A stretch of 64,000 bases of DNA from DATLGB01 sp037724045 (GCA_037724045.1 JBBJOW010000006.1:32305-96304); one strand, 5' to 3'. Positions 54,874-63,298 are shown, counted from the stretch's first letter. Numbers and translations: made by a program. The notes: a model not told the origin generated them from the letters alone.

Positions 54874-56060
54874 GCTCCGGTCTCGCTTCGCTCGCCACCG
54901 CTTTGGCCTACGGCCAAGGTCTGCTCCGCCTGCATGATGGCCCCGTCGACGATCGCGATGCGCTCGACGTCGGCCGCGTCCGCGCCGGGCACGAGACCCA
55001 GCTCGGTGGCGGCGACGACGCTCTGCCCGCCGCGGCGCAGCACGTCCACCAGCCGCTCCCGGCGGCCGGCGTCGAGCTCGGACATCGGGTCGTCGAGCAG
55101 CATCAGCGGCGCTTCGCCGCGCACCTCGGCAAGCTCCTCGCGCTCCGCCAGCAACAGCGCAAGGAGGGCCAGTCGTTGCTGCCCGCGCGACCCGTAGGCA
55201 CGCAGGTCGCGGCCGTCGAGGCTGAAGACGAGATCGTCGCGGTGCGGGCCGTGCCCGGTGAACCCGCGTTGCAGGTCGCCCTCGATGCGCTCTCGGAGCT
55301 CGGCGGCGAGCTCCTCCGGGCTGCCGGCCCGCGACCGCGGCCGGTAGGTGAGCTGCGCATCGCCCTCGAGGCCCAGGCCCTCCGCGTGCTCGGCGTAGCG
55401 CGGGCGGATGCGGTCGATCGTCGCGGCGCGGTCGGCCATCAGCGCCACGCCGTGGCGCGCCAGCTCCGCGTCCCACGCCGACAGCGACCCGCGGCCGGCG
55501 CGGCCCGACCGGATGGCGCCGACGAGCGCGTTGCGCTGGGCCAGCGCGGCGGCATACGCGCGGCGCGTACCCGCCCGCGCCGGCCACAGCGCTGCGACCA
55601 CCTGGTCGATGTGCGCGCGCCGCGACGACGGCGTCCCGGCGATCAGCTCGAGCCGGTCGGGCAGGAAGACCGACACGAGCGGGCGGGCGGTGGAGTCCGC
55701 GAGCTTCTCCACCGGCGCGCCGTCGACCGTGAAGCGCTTGGCCTCGCCGGGCTGGAACCCGACCGTGAGCTGATGACGGGCCCCTGGACGGGGCCGTTGG
55801 GATTCTGCGGGCCGGACGCCCGCAGGGGGTGACCCCTCGATGTCGAGCTCCAGGCGCAGCACGCCGGCGCCGAAGCGCACGCACTCGCGCTCGTTGGAGG
55901 TGCGGCACGAGCGCCCGGTGCACGCGAAGTACAGCGCCTCCAGCAGATTGGACTTGCCGGCGCCGTTGCGGCCGGCGACGACGGTGATGTGAGGCCCGAA
56001 GCGCACGTCCGCCCGCTCGTAGGAGCGGAAGTTCCGGACCGACACCCGACGAATGATCAC
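54870..56060 (-). CDS. recF: DNA replication and repair protein RecF
   Basis: About 396 residues from a GTG at 56060 (VIIRRVSVRNFRSYERADVR), with a TTG at 56084 as alternative. Walker A GRNGAGKSNLLEALYF, the signature YGSRGQQRLALLALLLAERE and Walker B PLMLLDDPMSELD mark an SMC-like ABC ATPase that loads RecA at gaps. Residues about 79-95 (PPAGVRPAESQRPRPGARHQ) are encoded by two palindromic hairpins (55778-55825) and look like an insertion. The C-terminal SGGERSET is encoded by a REP-like repeat shared with rnpA. Confidence 0.94.
   Translation of the reverse strand: MIIRRVSVRNFRSYERADVRFGPHITVVAGRNGAGKSNLLEALYFACTGRSCRTSNERECVRFGAGVLRLELDIEGSPPAGVRPAESQRPRPGARHQLTVGFQPGEAKRFTVDGAPVEKLADSTARPLVSVFLPDRLELIAGTPSSRRAHIDQVVAALWPARAGTRRAYAAALAQRNALVGAIRSGRAGRGSLSAWDAELARHGVALMADRAATIDRIRPRYAEHAEGLGLEGDAQLTYRPRSRAGSPEELAAELRERIEGDLQRGFTGHGPHRDDLVFSLDGRDLRAYGSRGQQRLALLALLLAEREELAEVRGEAPLMLLDDPMSELDAGRRERLVDVLRRGGQSVVAATELGLVPGADAADVERIAIVDGAIMQAEQTLAVGQSGGERSETGA
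54877..54917. repeat. REP-like element at the recF 3' end
   Basis: Contains CTCGCTTCGCTCG followed by CCACCGC and the hairpin TTGGCC-tac-GGCCAA (54903-54917). The rnpA 3' end has the same order (CTCGCTTCGCTCG, CCGCCGC, TCGGCC-ctc-GGCCGA) in the opposite orientation. The base change in the hairpin is compensated, so the stem is conserved. Confidence 0.6.
55778..55836. repeat. Tandem palindromes inserted within recF
   Basis: CGGGCCCCT-ggac-GGGGCCG (55778-55796) is followed by CTGCGGGC-cggac-GCCCGCAG (55805-55825) and GGGGGTGACCCC (55825-55836). Together they encode a Pro/Arg-rich loop not typical of RecF. Confidence 0.5.
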
Positions 56061-56118
56061 CCCTTGCGGCCATCCAGGCCACAAGGAATCCGAACGGCCC
56101 CATCCGGGGGACCGTCAG

Positions 56119-57228
56119 TCACACGTTGAGGCGAATGGGCATCAGGAGGTACTGGAAGCCGCTGTCGTCGGCCGACGACAACAGCCCGGGCCGCAGCGGC
56201 GAGATGAGCTTGAGCAGCACATCGGCGCCCTCCATGGACTCGAGGCCGTCGCGCAGGAAGTCCGGGTTGAAGCCGATCTCCATCGCCTCGCCGCTGAAGG
56301 GCACCGGCACGGTCTCCGACGCCTCGCCGATGTCGGGCGTGCGTGCCGAGACGGTCAGCTCGCCCTCGGCGAACGCCAGTCGCAGTGGCGCGTTCTTCTG
56401 CGCGAGCAGCGAGATGCGGCGCACGACATCGCCCACCTCGCCGGCGGCCAGGCGGAGCTCGTGCTCGTAGGCCTCGGGCAGCAGCTGGCGGTAGTTGGGG
56501 AACTGGCCGTCGATCAGCCGGGACGACAGGACTGTCCCGCCAACCTCGAAGACGACCTGGTTGGTGCGCACCGACACGGCCATCGCCTCCGCCTCCACGG
56601 CGCCGACGATCCGCGTCAGCTCCGCGAGGGCGCGGGCCGGCACGTTGGCCTCGACCGTCCCCTCCAGCGCGGCCTCGAGCCTGGTCTCCTTGACCGCGAG
56701 TCGGTAGGAGTCCGTGGCCACCATGCGCAGCTCGTCGCCGTCCGCGGACACGTAGATCCCGGTCAGCACCGGGCGTGTCTCGTCCCGCGACGCCGAGCGC
56801 TGGACCTTGGCGATCGTCGCCACGAACGCCGCCGCCGGGACCTGGACGCGCGAGCCTTCCTCGGCCTCCGGGAAGGGCGGGAAGTCCTCCAGGCGCAGGG
56901 TGCGGATGTGGAAGGTGGCGTTGCCGCCCTTGAGCTCCACGTCCTGCTCGGCGGTGCGCAGCTCGAGCGACACGTCGCTCCCCGGCAACGCCCGGACGAC
57001 GTCGACGAGCAGGCGGGCGGGCAGCACGACGGCGCCCTCGCGGACGACCTCGCCCGCGACGGGGACGCGCAGGCCGATCTCCATGTCGGTGGCGCGCAGC
57101 TCGATGCCGTCCGGGCCGGCGATCAGCTGGACGCCCGAGAGCGCCTGGATGGCCGACCGCGTGGAGGCGGCGCGTGTGACGGTCTGCAGCTGGGTGAACA
57201 GCGCGTCACGCGCAGTCGACAGCTTCAT
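56119..57228 (-). CDS. dnaN: DNA polymerase III beta subunit (sliding clamp)
   Basis: 369 residues, normal length, three clamp domains. MKLSTARDALFTQLQTVTRA start, FPNYRQLLPEAYEHELRL, and the C-terminal FQYLLMPIRLNV (clamp hydrophobic pocket end) are typical. It encircles DNA and tethers polymerase III and many partners. A GGGAGGA ribosome site lies 11 bases upstream of the ATG. Encoded next to dnaA across a likely origin. Confidence 0.97.
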   Translation of the reverse strand: MKLSTARDALFTQLQTVTRAASTRSAIQALSGVQLIAGPDGIELRATDMEIGLRVPVAGEVVREGAVVLPARLLVDVVRALPGSDVSLELRTAEQDVELKGGNATFHIRTLRLEDFPPFPEAEEGSRVQVPAAAFVATIAKVQRSASRDETRPVLTGIYVSADGDELRMVATDSYRLAVKETRLEAALEGTVEANVPARALAELTRIVGAVEAEAMAVSVRTNQVVFEVGGTVLSSRLIDGQFPNYRQLLPEAYEHELRLAAGEVGDVVRRISLLAQKNAPLRLAFAEGELTVSARTPDIGEASETVPVPFSGEAMEIGFNPDFLRDGLESMEGADVLLKLISPLRPGLLSSADDSGFQYLLMPIRLNV

Positions 57229-57454
57229 CAGAAGATTCCTCCCATTACTGAGAACCTAGGAGAAGTAGGGTGTGTGGATAGGTTCATAACTACGCGAACT
57301 CCCCGCTGCGTGCGGGAAACGGGGATGTGCGGCGCGTGTGCACGGAGCCCGCGAAGACTGCCATGGGCGCCGGACACGAACTGAGCAGCGGTTGTGGCTG
57401 CGCACACAACACGCTGTCTCACAACGGGATAGGTCCACTCCGTGGATATCCAAT
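57229..57454. other. dnaA-dnaN intergenic region, candidate replication origin
   Basis: 226 bases without a gene, flanked by the initiator and clamp genes. DnaA-box-like sites on the plus strand: TGTGGATAG (57273-57281, 8 of 9 to TGTGGATAA) and CGTGGATAT (57441-57449, 7 of 9). GGTTCATAACTACG (57281-57294) is an AT-richer patch. Few boxes are visible compared with the many in Streptomyces, so it may be a minimal or partial origin. Position is the main support. Confidence 0.5.
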
Positions 57455-58771
57455 TCAGCCTCCGAGCTCGAGGGTGAGGTAGCGGACCGCCTCGTGGGCC
57501 GCCGGGTCCTGCGCGATGCGTGTCGCGGTGCGCTTGCAGGCGTGCATGACGGTGGTGTGGGTGCGGTCGAAGGCCTTGCCGATCGCCGGCAGGGTCGCGT
57601 CGGTCAGCTCGCGCGACAAGTACATCGCGACCTGCCGGGCCCAGGCGACGCGGGCGGAGCGCGACGGCGAGCAGAGGTCGGCGACGGTCAGCCCGAAGGC
57701 GGCCGCCGTTCGCTCCTGGATCTGCTCGACGGTTCGCCTGGCCGGCGGCTCGAGGTCGGGGTAGAGGGACCCGAGGACGTCGGTGACGAGCTCGGCGTCG
57801 ACGGTCTTGCCGGTCAGCGAGGCGAACGCCACCACGCGGATCAGCGCACCCTCCAGCACGCGGACGCTCTCGGTCACCCGCGAGGCGATCGTCTCGAGGG
57901 CCCCGCCGTCGATCTCCCCGAGGTCGTCCTGGGCGACGCGCTTGCGCAGGACGGCGAGACGCGTCGAGAGGTCGGGCGCCTCGAGCTCGGTGACCAGACC
58001 CGCCTCGAAGCGCGCCCGCAGCCGGTCCTCCAGCCCGTCGAGGTCCCGCGGCGGCCGGTCGGACGTCAGCACCACCTGCGCGCCTGCGGCATGCACGGCG
58101 TTGAAGGTGTGAAAGAACTCCTCGAGGGTGCGGGCCTTGGCCTGCAGGAACTGGACGTCGTCGACGAGCAGCACGTCGGCGCCGCGGTGGGCGGCCTTGA
58201 ACGAGGTCATGTCACCGCCGGTCCGGCTGAGGCCGACGAAGGCGCTCGTAAAGGCCTCCGCGGTCGTGTAGCGGACGGTGATGCCCTCGCCGCAGGCCTT
58301 GGCGTAGTTGCCGATCGAATGCAGCAGGTGCGTCTTGCCCAGTCCCGGCTTGCCGCAGATGAACAGCGGGTTGTAGGCGAGGCCGGGGAGCTCGGCGACG
58401 GCCAGCGCAGCCGCGTGCGCGAGGCGGTTGCCGTCGCCGATGACGAACTGATCGAAGGTCAGGCGCGGGTTGAGCTCGGGCGACCCGTCGCGCGGTTCGG
58501 CCGTCTGGAGCGCCGTCGCCGTCCCGGGGGCTACGAGCTCGACCTCTGCGTCGGGCCCGAGCACCGCCGCCGCGCACGCCTGCAGGAGGCGGCCGAACCG
58601 GTCGCCCACGTACGCGCGGACCTTGTCCGGCGCTTCGATGACCAGGGTGTGGTCCACGACCTCGCGGGCATGGAGACCGTCGAGCCAGAGGTGCCAGACC
58701 GGTTCGGCCACCGCCCCCCGCAGCTCGTCGCGGATGGCGTTCCAGTGCTCGTCGAGGGTGGGTTGGGTCAC
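57455..58771 (-). CDS. dnaA: Chromosomal replication initiator DnaA
   Basis: 438 residues from a GTG. N-terminal domain I (TLDEHWNAIRDELRGAVAEP VWHLWLDGL), AAA+ domain with LFICGKPGLGKTHLLHSIGN (Walker A), VLLVDDVQFLQAKARTLEEF (Walker B) and VLTSDRPPRDLDGLEDRLRA (sensor), and C-terminal domain IV with AFDRTHTTVMHACKR, the box-binding helix. The linker domain II is very short, unlike Streptomyces. Binds the origin and melts it. Confidence 0.97.
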   Translation of the reverse strand: MTQPTLDEHWNAIRDELRGAVAEPVWHLWLDGLHAREVVDHTLVIEAPDKVRAYVGDRFGRLLQACAAAVLGPDAEVELVAPGTATALQTAEPRDGSPELNPRLTFDQFVIGDGNRLAHAAALAVAELPGLAYNPLFICGKPGLGKTHLLHSIGNYAKACGEGITVRYTTAEAFTSAFVGLSRTGGDMTSFKAAHRGADVLLVDDVQFLQAKARTLEEFFHTFNAVHAAGAQVVLTSDRPPRDLDGLEDRLRARFEAGLVTELEAPDLSTRLAVLRKRVAQDDLGEIDGGALETIASRVTESVRVLEGALIRVVAFASLTGKTVDAELVTDVLGSLYPDLEPPARRTVEQIQERTAAAFGLTVADLCSPSRSARVAWARQVAMYLSRELTDATLPAIGKAFDRTHTTVMHACKRTATRIAQDPAAHEAVRYLTLELGG

Positions 58772-58878
58772 AGCGGGGGCGCGAAGATAACGCGGCCGCA
58801 GAGCCGCACCCGAGGGGTCCCCGCAAAGCGCGGCACATTCCTTCGGGGCCGTCCCGGTCGGCTATCCTGGACCGCTCT
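58772..58878. promoter_or_regulatory. Divergent dnaA-rpmH promoter region
   Basis: 107 bases must hold promoters for dnaA (minus) and rpmH (plus). TATCCT at 58863-58868 could be a -10 for rpmH but lies only ten bases from the ATG, which would give a very short leader. No DnaA-box-like sequence is seen here. Confidence 0.4.
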
Positions 58879-59013
58879 ATGAAGCGGACTTACCAGCCCA
58901 AGAAGCGCAAGCGCGCCCGTACGCACGGGTTCCGCAAGCGCATGAGCACCCGTGCCGGGCGTGACGTCCTCAAGCGCCGTCGCGACAAGGGCCGTAAGCG
59001 GCTCACTGTCTGA
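58879..59013 (+). CDS. rpmH: Ribosomal protein bL34
   Basis: 44 residues: MKRTYQPKKRKRARTHGFRK, then RMSTRAGRDVLKRRRDKGRK and RLTV. This is the complete, highly conserved small basic protein of the 50S subunit. First gene of the plus-strand run; rnpA follows eight bases after its stop, the universal arrangement near bacterial origins. Confidence 0.98.
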   Translation: MKRTYQPKKRKRARTHGFRKRMSTRAGRDVLKRRRDKGRKRLTV

Positions 59014-59020
59014 GCGACGG

Positions 59021-59419
59021 ATGCCGAAGCGCCGGCGCCTGTCGCGCAGCGCAGAGTTCGAGCGGGTCTATCGCCAGGGCCGCTCGAAGGGCAACCGCTT
59101 CCTCGTGCTCCATGCGTTCCCGCGCGAGGCCGATGCCGCCGCTGATGAGGGTCCGCGCCTCGGCCTCTCCGTGTCACGCAAGGTCGGCGGCGCCGTGGAC
59201 CGCTCGAGAGTCAAGCGGTGCCTGCGCGAGGCCTTCTGGGCTGAGGCCGAGCGGCTTCCGGATGGCTCGGACTACGTCGTCGTGGCACGACCGGACGCGC
59301 GCGAGCTCGCCGACCGCGACGGTATGCCCGGCGTCCGCGCCGCGCTCGCCGAGCTCGTCGACCAGGTCGGGAGCTCGGCCGAGGGCCGAAGCGGCGGCGA
59401 GCGAAGCGAGACCCGGTGA
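59021..59419 (+). CDS. rnpA: Ribonuclease P protein component
   Basis: 132 residues from the ATG at 59021. SRSAEFERVYRQGRSKGNRF and the RNR-like motif VGGAVDRSRVKRCLREAFW bind the RNase P RNA, which matures tRNA 5' ends. The last 15-20 residues (SSAEGRSGGERSETR) are not conserved in the family and are encoded by a REP-like repeat found also at the end of recF. The stop overlaps the yidD GTG (GTGA). Confidence 0.95.
   Translation: MPKRRRLSRSAEFERVYRQGRSKGNRFLVLHAFPREADAAADEGPRLGLSVSRKVGGAVDRSRVKRCLREAFWAEAERLPDGSDYVVVARPDARELADRDGMPGVRAALAELVDQVGSSAEGRSGGERSETR
59371..59416. repeat. REP-like element at the rnpA 3' end
   Basis: Reverse-complement match to the recF-end element: TCGGCC-gag-GGCCGA hairpin (59377-59391), then GCGGCGG and CGAGCGAAGCGAG, up to the stop. 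It extends the reading frame by about 15 codons beyond the usual RnpA end. Confidence 0.6.
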
Positions 59420-59664
59420 CCGCGCTCCTGCTCGCCCCCGTCCGCTTCTACGCCCGCTTCATCAGCCGGGCGCTCCCTGCGCGCTGCAAGTACCACCCGA
59501 CGTGCTCGACGTACGCGGTCGGGGTCGTCGAGCGGTACGGCATACTGCGGGGAGTCGTCCTCGCGTCGTGGCGGGTGCTGCGGTGCAACCCGTGGAGTCA
59601 CGGCGGGTACGACCCTCCTGAGGCCCAGGGGCTGTTCGCCCCCCGGCCCTTCCATCCATCATGA
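59416..59664 (+). CDS. yidD: Membrane protein insertion efficiency factor YidD
   Basis: 82 residues. PVRFYARFISRALPARCKYH, PTCSTYAVGVVERYG and CNPWSHGGYDPP are the family's Cys-containing motifs. A small protein at the inner membrane face that aids YidC-dependent insertion. GTG overlaps the rnpA stop; its own stop overlaps the yidC ATG. Confidence 0.96.
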   Translation: MTALLLAPVRFYARFISRALPARCKYHPTCSTYAVGVVERYGILRGVVLASWRVLRCNPWSHGGYDPPEAQGLFAPRPFHPS

Positions 59665-60563
59665 GCCCCGTCTTCGCCGCCAACCCCCTGCAGCCGCTGA
59701 TCGATCTCTTCGAGACGATCCTCGTCTTCTTCCACGACAACATGGGCATGGGCTGGGGCCTGGCGATCGTCGTCCTGACCCTCCTCGTGCGCGTCCTGCT
59801 GCTGCCGCTCACGCTCAAGCAGTTCAAGTCGATGCAGTCGATGGCGCGCCATCAGCCCGAGCTCAAGAAGCTCCAGGCCAAGTACAAGGACGACAAGGAC
59901 CGTCAGCAGCAGGAGCTGATGAAGTTCTACCGCGAGAACAAGATCAACCCGCTCGCGTCCTGCCTGCCGCTGCTGGCCCAGCTTCCGGTCTTCATCGCGC
60001 TCTTCTACATGCTGCAGAAGGACCTGCGGCTCGACATCTGCCCGACGATCAACGGCGAGCCGAATCCGATCAAGGACCCGCTGGCCTGTCCCGACGGCGG
60101 CGAGGCGGCGTTCTTCTTCATCCCGAACCTGACCGAGCAGGCGACCGGCGGCGTGCTCATCACGCTGATCGTGCTCTACGTGGGGTCGCAGCTGATATCG
60201 ACGGTGATGTCGACGGTGAGCGCCGACAAGACGCAGCGCTACATCATGTACGGCCTCCCGTTCTTCTTCATCGTCTTCGTCTTCCAGTTCCCGGCCGGCC
60301 TGCTCCTCTACTGGATCACGACGAACCTCTGGACGATCGTGCAGCAGGCGATCGTCCGCAAGCGCCTCGGCCCGCTGCGCCCGCCGCGCAACCCCGACGA
60401 CCCGCCCGAGCCGAGCCTGTTCGAGCAGCTCGGGATCGGGCAGAAGAAGGAGCCGGTGCTGGCCGGGGCCGCCGCGAACGCCGGCAAGCCCAAGGGCCGC
60501 CCGACCGGTCCGCCGCCCTCCCCGCCGCGCAAGAAGAAGAAGCGATCAGGGAGACGACGATGA
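59661..60563 (+). CDS. yidC: Membrane protein insertase YidC
   Basis: 300 residues. Membrane segments near residues 28-52, 110-125, 160-185 and 200-225. LTLLVRVLLLPLTLKQFKSM carries the hydrophilic-groove Arg; INPLASCLPLLAQLPVFIAL and QFPAGLLLYWITTNLWTIVQ are signatures. The C-terminus is basic (PPRKKKKRSGRRR) and may contact the ribosome. It lacks the large periplasmic domain of Gram-negatives, as expected for an actinobacterium. Confidence 0.96.
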   Translation: MSPVFAANPLQPLIDLFETILVFFHDNMGMGWGLAIVVLTLLVRVLLLPLTLKQFKSMQSMARHQPELKKLQAKYKDDKDRQQQELMKFYRENKINPLASCLPLLAQLPVFIALFYMLQKDLRLDICPTINGEPNPIKDPLACPDGGEAAFFFIPNLTEQATGGVLITLIVLYVGSQLISTVMSTVSADKTQRYIMYGLPFFFIVFVFQFPAGLLLYWITTNLWTIVQQAIVRKRLGPLRPPRNPDDPPEPSLFEQLGIGQKKEPVLAGAAANAGKPKGRPTGPPPSPPRKKKKRSGRRR

Positions 60564-61018
60564 GCGCTGCCGAGGACAAGGTCCGCGAGCTCGTGGAGGA
60601 GATCCTCGACGCCTTCGACCTCGACGCCGAGGTGACGGTCGCGACGGCGGGCGACGAGATCGACGTGCACATCGACGGCGACGACCTGGCCGCGTTCATC
60701 GGTCGTCACGGGTCGACCATCGACGCCGTGCAGCACCTGGCCTACAAGGTTGCCGGGGAAGGTCGCGCGGCGGGTCCCCGCGTGAACGTCGACGCTGCCG
60801 GCTACCGCGAGCGGCGGCGGCTCGTGCTGGAGCGCCAGGCCGAGGAGGCCGCCTCGCGCGTCGAGTCGACCGGCCAGCCGGTCGCTCTTGACGCCATGAG
60901 TGCCATCGAGCGCAAGGTGGTCCACGAGCACCTCAAGGAGCGCGGCGGTGTGGAGACCTTCTCCGAGGGCCAGGAGCCTGCCCGCCACCTCGTCGTCGCT
61001 CCGCTAGACGCAAGCTGA
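60560..61018 (+). CDS. khpB: Jag/KhpB-type RNA-binding protein (KH plus R3H domains)
   Basis: 152 residues. KVRELVEEILDAFDLDAEVT then IDGDDLAAFIGRHGSTIDAV is a KH domain with the G-x-x-G-like loop; RVNVDAAGYRERRRLVLERQ leads into an R3H domain (MSAIERKVVHEHLKERGGVE). The N-terminal Jag domain of firmicute homologues is missing, normal for actinobacteria. ATGA overlap with yidC. Binds RNA and influences envelope growth. Confidence 0.93.
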   Translation: MSAAEDKVRELVEEILDAFDLDAEVTVATAGDEIDVHIDGDDLAAFIGRHGSTIDAVQHLAYKVAGEGRAAGPRVNVDAAGYRERRRLVLERQAEEAASRVESTGQPVALDAMSAIERKVVHEHLKERGGVETFSEGQEPARHLVVAPLDAS

Positions 61019-61656
61019 GCGGCGCCGCCCTCGACGCGCTCGTCGCTGCGCTCGCCGAGCCCGAGGCGCCGACCTCGGTCCACGCTCCCGCGCGCGTGCG
61101 CGAGGTGCACCTCGCAGACTCGCTGGCGGGACTGGACTTCGTGGGGCCGGCCGGCTCACTCGCCGACCTCGGCTCGGGCGCCGGCCTTCCCGGCCTCGTG
61201 CTGGCGGCCGCCCTGCCCGAGATGCAGGTGGTCTGCGTGGAGGCATCGCGGCGCAAGGCGGACTGGATCGGGCGCACCGCGTCACGCTGCGGGATCGCCA
61301 ACGCGTCCGCCGAGTGGTCGCGCGCCGAGGAGTGGGACGGCGTCGTGGACGTCGTCGTCGCCCGTGCGCTGGCGGCGCTGCCGGTCCTGTGCGAGTACGC
61401 CGCGCCGCTGCTCGCCGAGGGCGGCCGCGCGGTGTTCTGGAAGGGCGAGGTGTCGCGGGCCGAGGAGGCCGATGGTCGCTACGCGGCCTCGGTGCTGGGC
61501 CTGTCCGCGCCGGAGGTCGTGCCGGTGACGCCCTATCCCGGGTCCGAGCGCCGGTCGCTGTGGGTCTTCGACCGCGTCGCGCCGGTCGGGGAGCGCTTTC
61601 CGCGCCGTGCGGGAATCGCGCTCAAGCGTCCGCTGCGCGCGGTAGCTTCGCAATAG
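61015..61656 (+). CDS. rsmG: 16S rRNA (guanine527-N7)-methyltransferase RsmG
   Basis: About 213 residues if translation begins at the CTG at 61015. Residues from there (LSGAALDALVAALAEPEAPT SVHAPARVREVHLADSLAGL) match the family's N-terminus, and the SAM motif LADLGSGAGLPGLVLAAALP and VVARALAALPVLCEYAAPLL follow. The first standard start, GTG at 61096, would remove 27 conserved-looking residues. The CTG overlaps the khpB stop as CTGA, like the ATGA/GTGA/TTGA couplings elsewhere here. So a CTG start by coupling is inferred. Confidence 0.88.
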   Translation: MSGAALDALVAALAEPEAPTSVHAPARVREVHLADSLAGLDFVGPAGSLADLGSGAGLPGLVLAAALPEMQVVCVEASRRKADWIGRTASRCGIANASAEWSRAEEWDGVVDVVVARALAALPVLCEYAAPLLAEGGRAVFWKGEVSRAEEADGRYAASVLGLSAPEVVPVTPYPGSERRSLWVFDRVAPVGERFPRRAGIALKRPLRAVASQ

Positions 61657-62412
61657 ATGGGGACCGTCTACGCGATCGCCAACCAGAAGGGCGGGGTCGG
61701 CAAGACGACCACCGCCGTCAACGTCGCGGCGTGCATCGCCGCGGCCGGCTACGCGACCCTGCTGGTCGACGTCGACCCACAGGGGAACGCGACGACCGGT
61801 CTCGGGCTGGAGCGCGTGTCACCTGGGCTGTACGACGTGCTCAGCGGCGATGTGACCGCGTCGGGGGCCGTCCGCGCGTCGCGCGTCGCGCGGCTTGACC
61901 TGCTGGTCTCCACGCCGGACCTCGCGGGCGCGACGATGGAGCTGCCGAGGCTGCCCGGATCGGAGAACCGGCTGCGGGACGCGCTCGGTCAGATCCGCAG
62001 GGACTACGCCTACGTGATCCTGGACTGCCCGCCGTCCCTGGGTCCGCTCACCGTCAACGCGCTGGTGGCCGCCGACCGGGTCATCGTGCCCGTGCAGACG
62101 GAGTACTTCGCGCTGGAGGGCCTCGCCGGGCTGCTGGACACCCTGAACCTGGTGCAGCGCGAGCTCAACCCGCGGCTGACGATCGCCGGGATGCTGCTCA
62201 CGATGCACGACCCGCGGACCAAGCTCGCCCAGGACGTGGAGGCCGAGGTGCGCAAGCACTTCCCCGCGCTGGTCTTCGACACGGTGATCCCGCGCAACGT
62301 GCGCCTCGGCGAGGCGCCGAGCTTCGGACAGCCGGTCATCCACCACGACCCGCACTGCGCGGGGTCGGAGGCGTACTTCGAGCTCGCGAAGGAGGTGGCC
62401 GCGCGTGGCTGA
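61657..62412 (+). CDS. parA: Chromosome-partitioning ATPase ParA (Soj)
   Basis: 251 residues. IANQKGGVGKTTTAVNVAAC is the deviant Walker A, LLVDVDPQGNATTGLGLE and VILDCPPSLGPLTVNALVAA the A' and B motifs. Moves the ParB-parS complex and sister origins apart along the nucleoid. The ATG follows the rsmG stop directly; the 3' end overlaps parB by eight bases. Confidence 0.96.
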   Translation: MGTVYAIANQKGGVGKTTTAVNVAACIAAAGYATLLVDVDPQGNATTGLGLERVSPGLYDVLSGDVTASGAVRASRVARLDLLVSTPDLAGATMELPRLPGSENRLRDALGQIRRDYAYVILDCPPSLGPLTVNALVAADRVIVPVQTEYFALEGLAGLLDTLNLVQRELNPRLTIAGMLLTMHDPRTKLAQDVEAEVRKHFPALVFDTVIPRNVRLGEAPSFGQPVIHHDPHCAGSEAYFELAKEVAARG

Positions 62413-63298
62413 GCCGAAGCGCGGCATGGGCAGGGGCCTCGCGGCCATCCTCACCGCCACCGCACCCGCCGGCCAGGATCCGGGCCCGATCTCGGCCGAC
62501 CTGCGGCAGATCCCCGTCGAGCTGGTCTCGCCGAACCCGCACCAGCCGCGGCGCCACTTCGACGCGGAGGCGCTCGCGGCGCTGGCGTCCTCGCTTCAGG
62601 ACCGCGGTGTGCTGCAGCCAGTGCTCGTCCGGCCGGTCGCCGGCGGCACCTACGAGCTGATCGCCGGCGAGCGTCGCTGGCGCGCCGCGCAGCTCGCAGG
62701 GTTCGAGACCGTCCCGGCCGTCGTCCGGCCCGAAGACGATGCCGCGTCGCTCGAGCTCGCGCTGATCGAGAACATGGCCCGCGAGGACCTGAACCCGGTG
62801 GAGGAGGCGCGCGCTTGCGTCCTGCTCACCGAGGAGCTCGGCCTGACCCGCGAGGAGCTCGGCCGCCGCGTCGGCCGCTCGCGCGTCGCGGTCTCCAACC
62901 TGGTGCGCCTGCTCGATCTTCCCGACGATGTGCTCGACCTGCTCGCCGACGGAACCCTGTCCCAGGGCCACGGCCGCGCGGTGCTCATGGCCGGCGACCA
63001 CGACGCCCGCCGCCGTGTGGCCCGCCGCGCAGCCGCACAGGGCTGGTCGGTCCGCCGCACCGAAGCGGAGGCCCGGGCGGCGAAGGAGGCGGGTGGGCGG
63101 GACCCAATGATCCGTGCGAGCCGCGGCCCGGGCGTCCACCCCGACCAGGTCGCCGCCGCCGCCGACCTGGCCGACACGCTCGGCCGCGCCCTCGGCTCCG
63201 CGGTGCGCGTCACCCCCAGGGGGGCGGGCTACACCGTCACCCTGGCGCTCGATTCGCACGCGGCCGCAGAGGCGCTGGCACGCCGTTTCGCGCCCTGA
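62405..63298 (+). CDS. parB: Chromosome-partitioning protein ParB (Spo0J)
   Basis: 297 residues from a GTG. N-terminal CTPase region (PHQPRRHFDAEALAALASSL, YELIAGERRWRAAQLAG), ALIENMAREDLNPVEEARA, helix-turn-helix around GLTREELGRRVGRSRVAVSN, and a C-terminal dimerisation part. It binds parS and spreads as a CTP clamp. I find no clear parS palindrome in the window. Confidence 0.96.
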   Translation: MAEPKRGMGRGLAAILTATAPAGQDPGPISADLRQIPVELVSPNPHQPRRHFDAEALAALASSLQDRGVLQPVLVRPVAGGTYELIAGERRWRAAQLAGFETVPAVVRPEDDAASLELALIENMAREDLNPVEEARACVLLTEELGLTREELGRRVGRSRVAVSNLVRLLDLPDDVLDLLADGTLSQGHGRAVLMAGDHDARRRVARRAAAQGWSVRRTEAEARAAKEAGGRDPMIRASRGPGVHPDQVAAAADLADTLGRALGSAVRVTPRGAGYTVTLALDSHAAAEALARRFAP

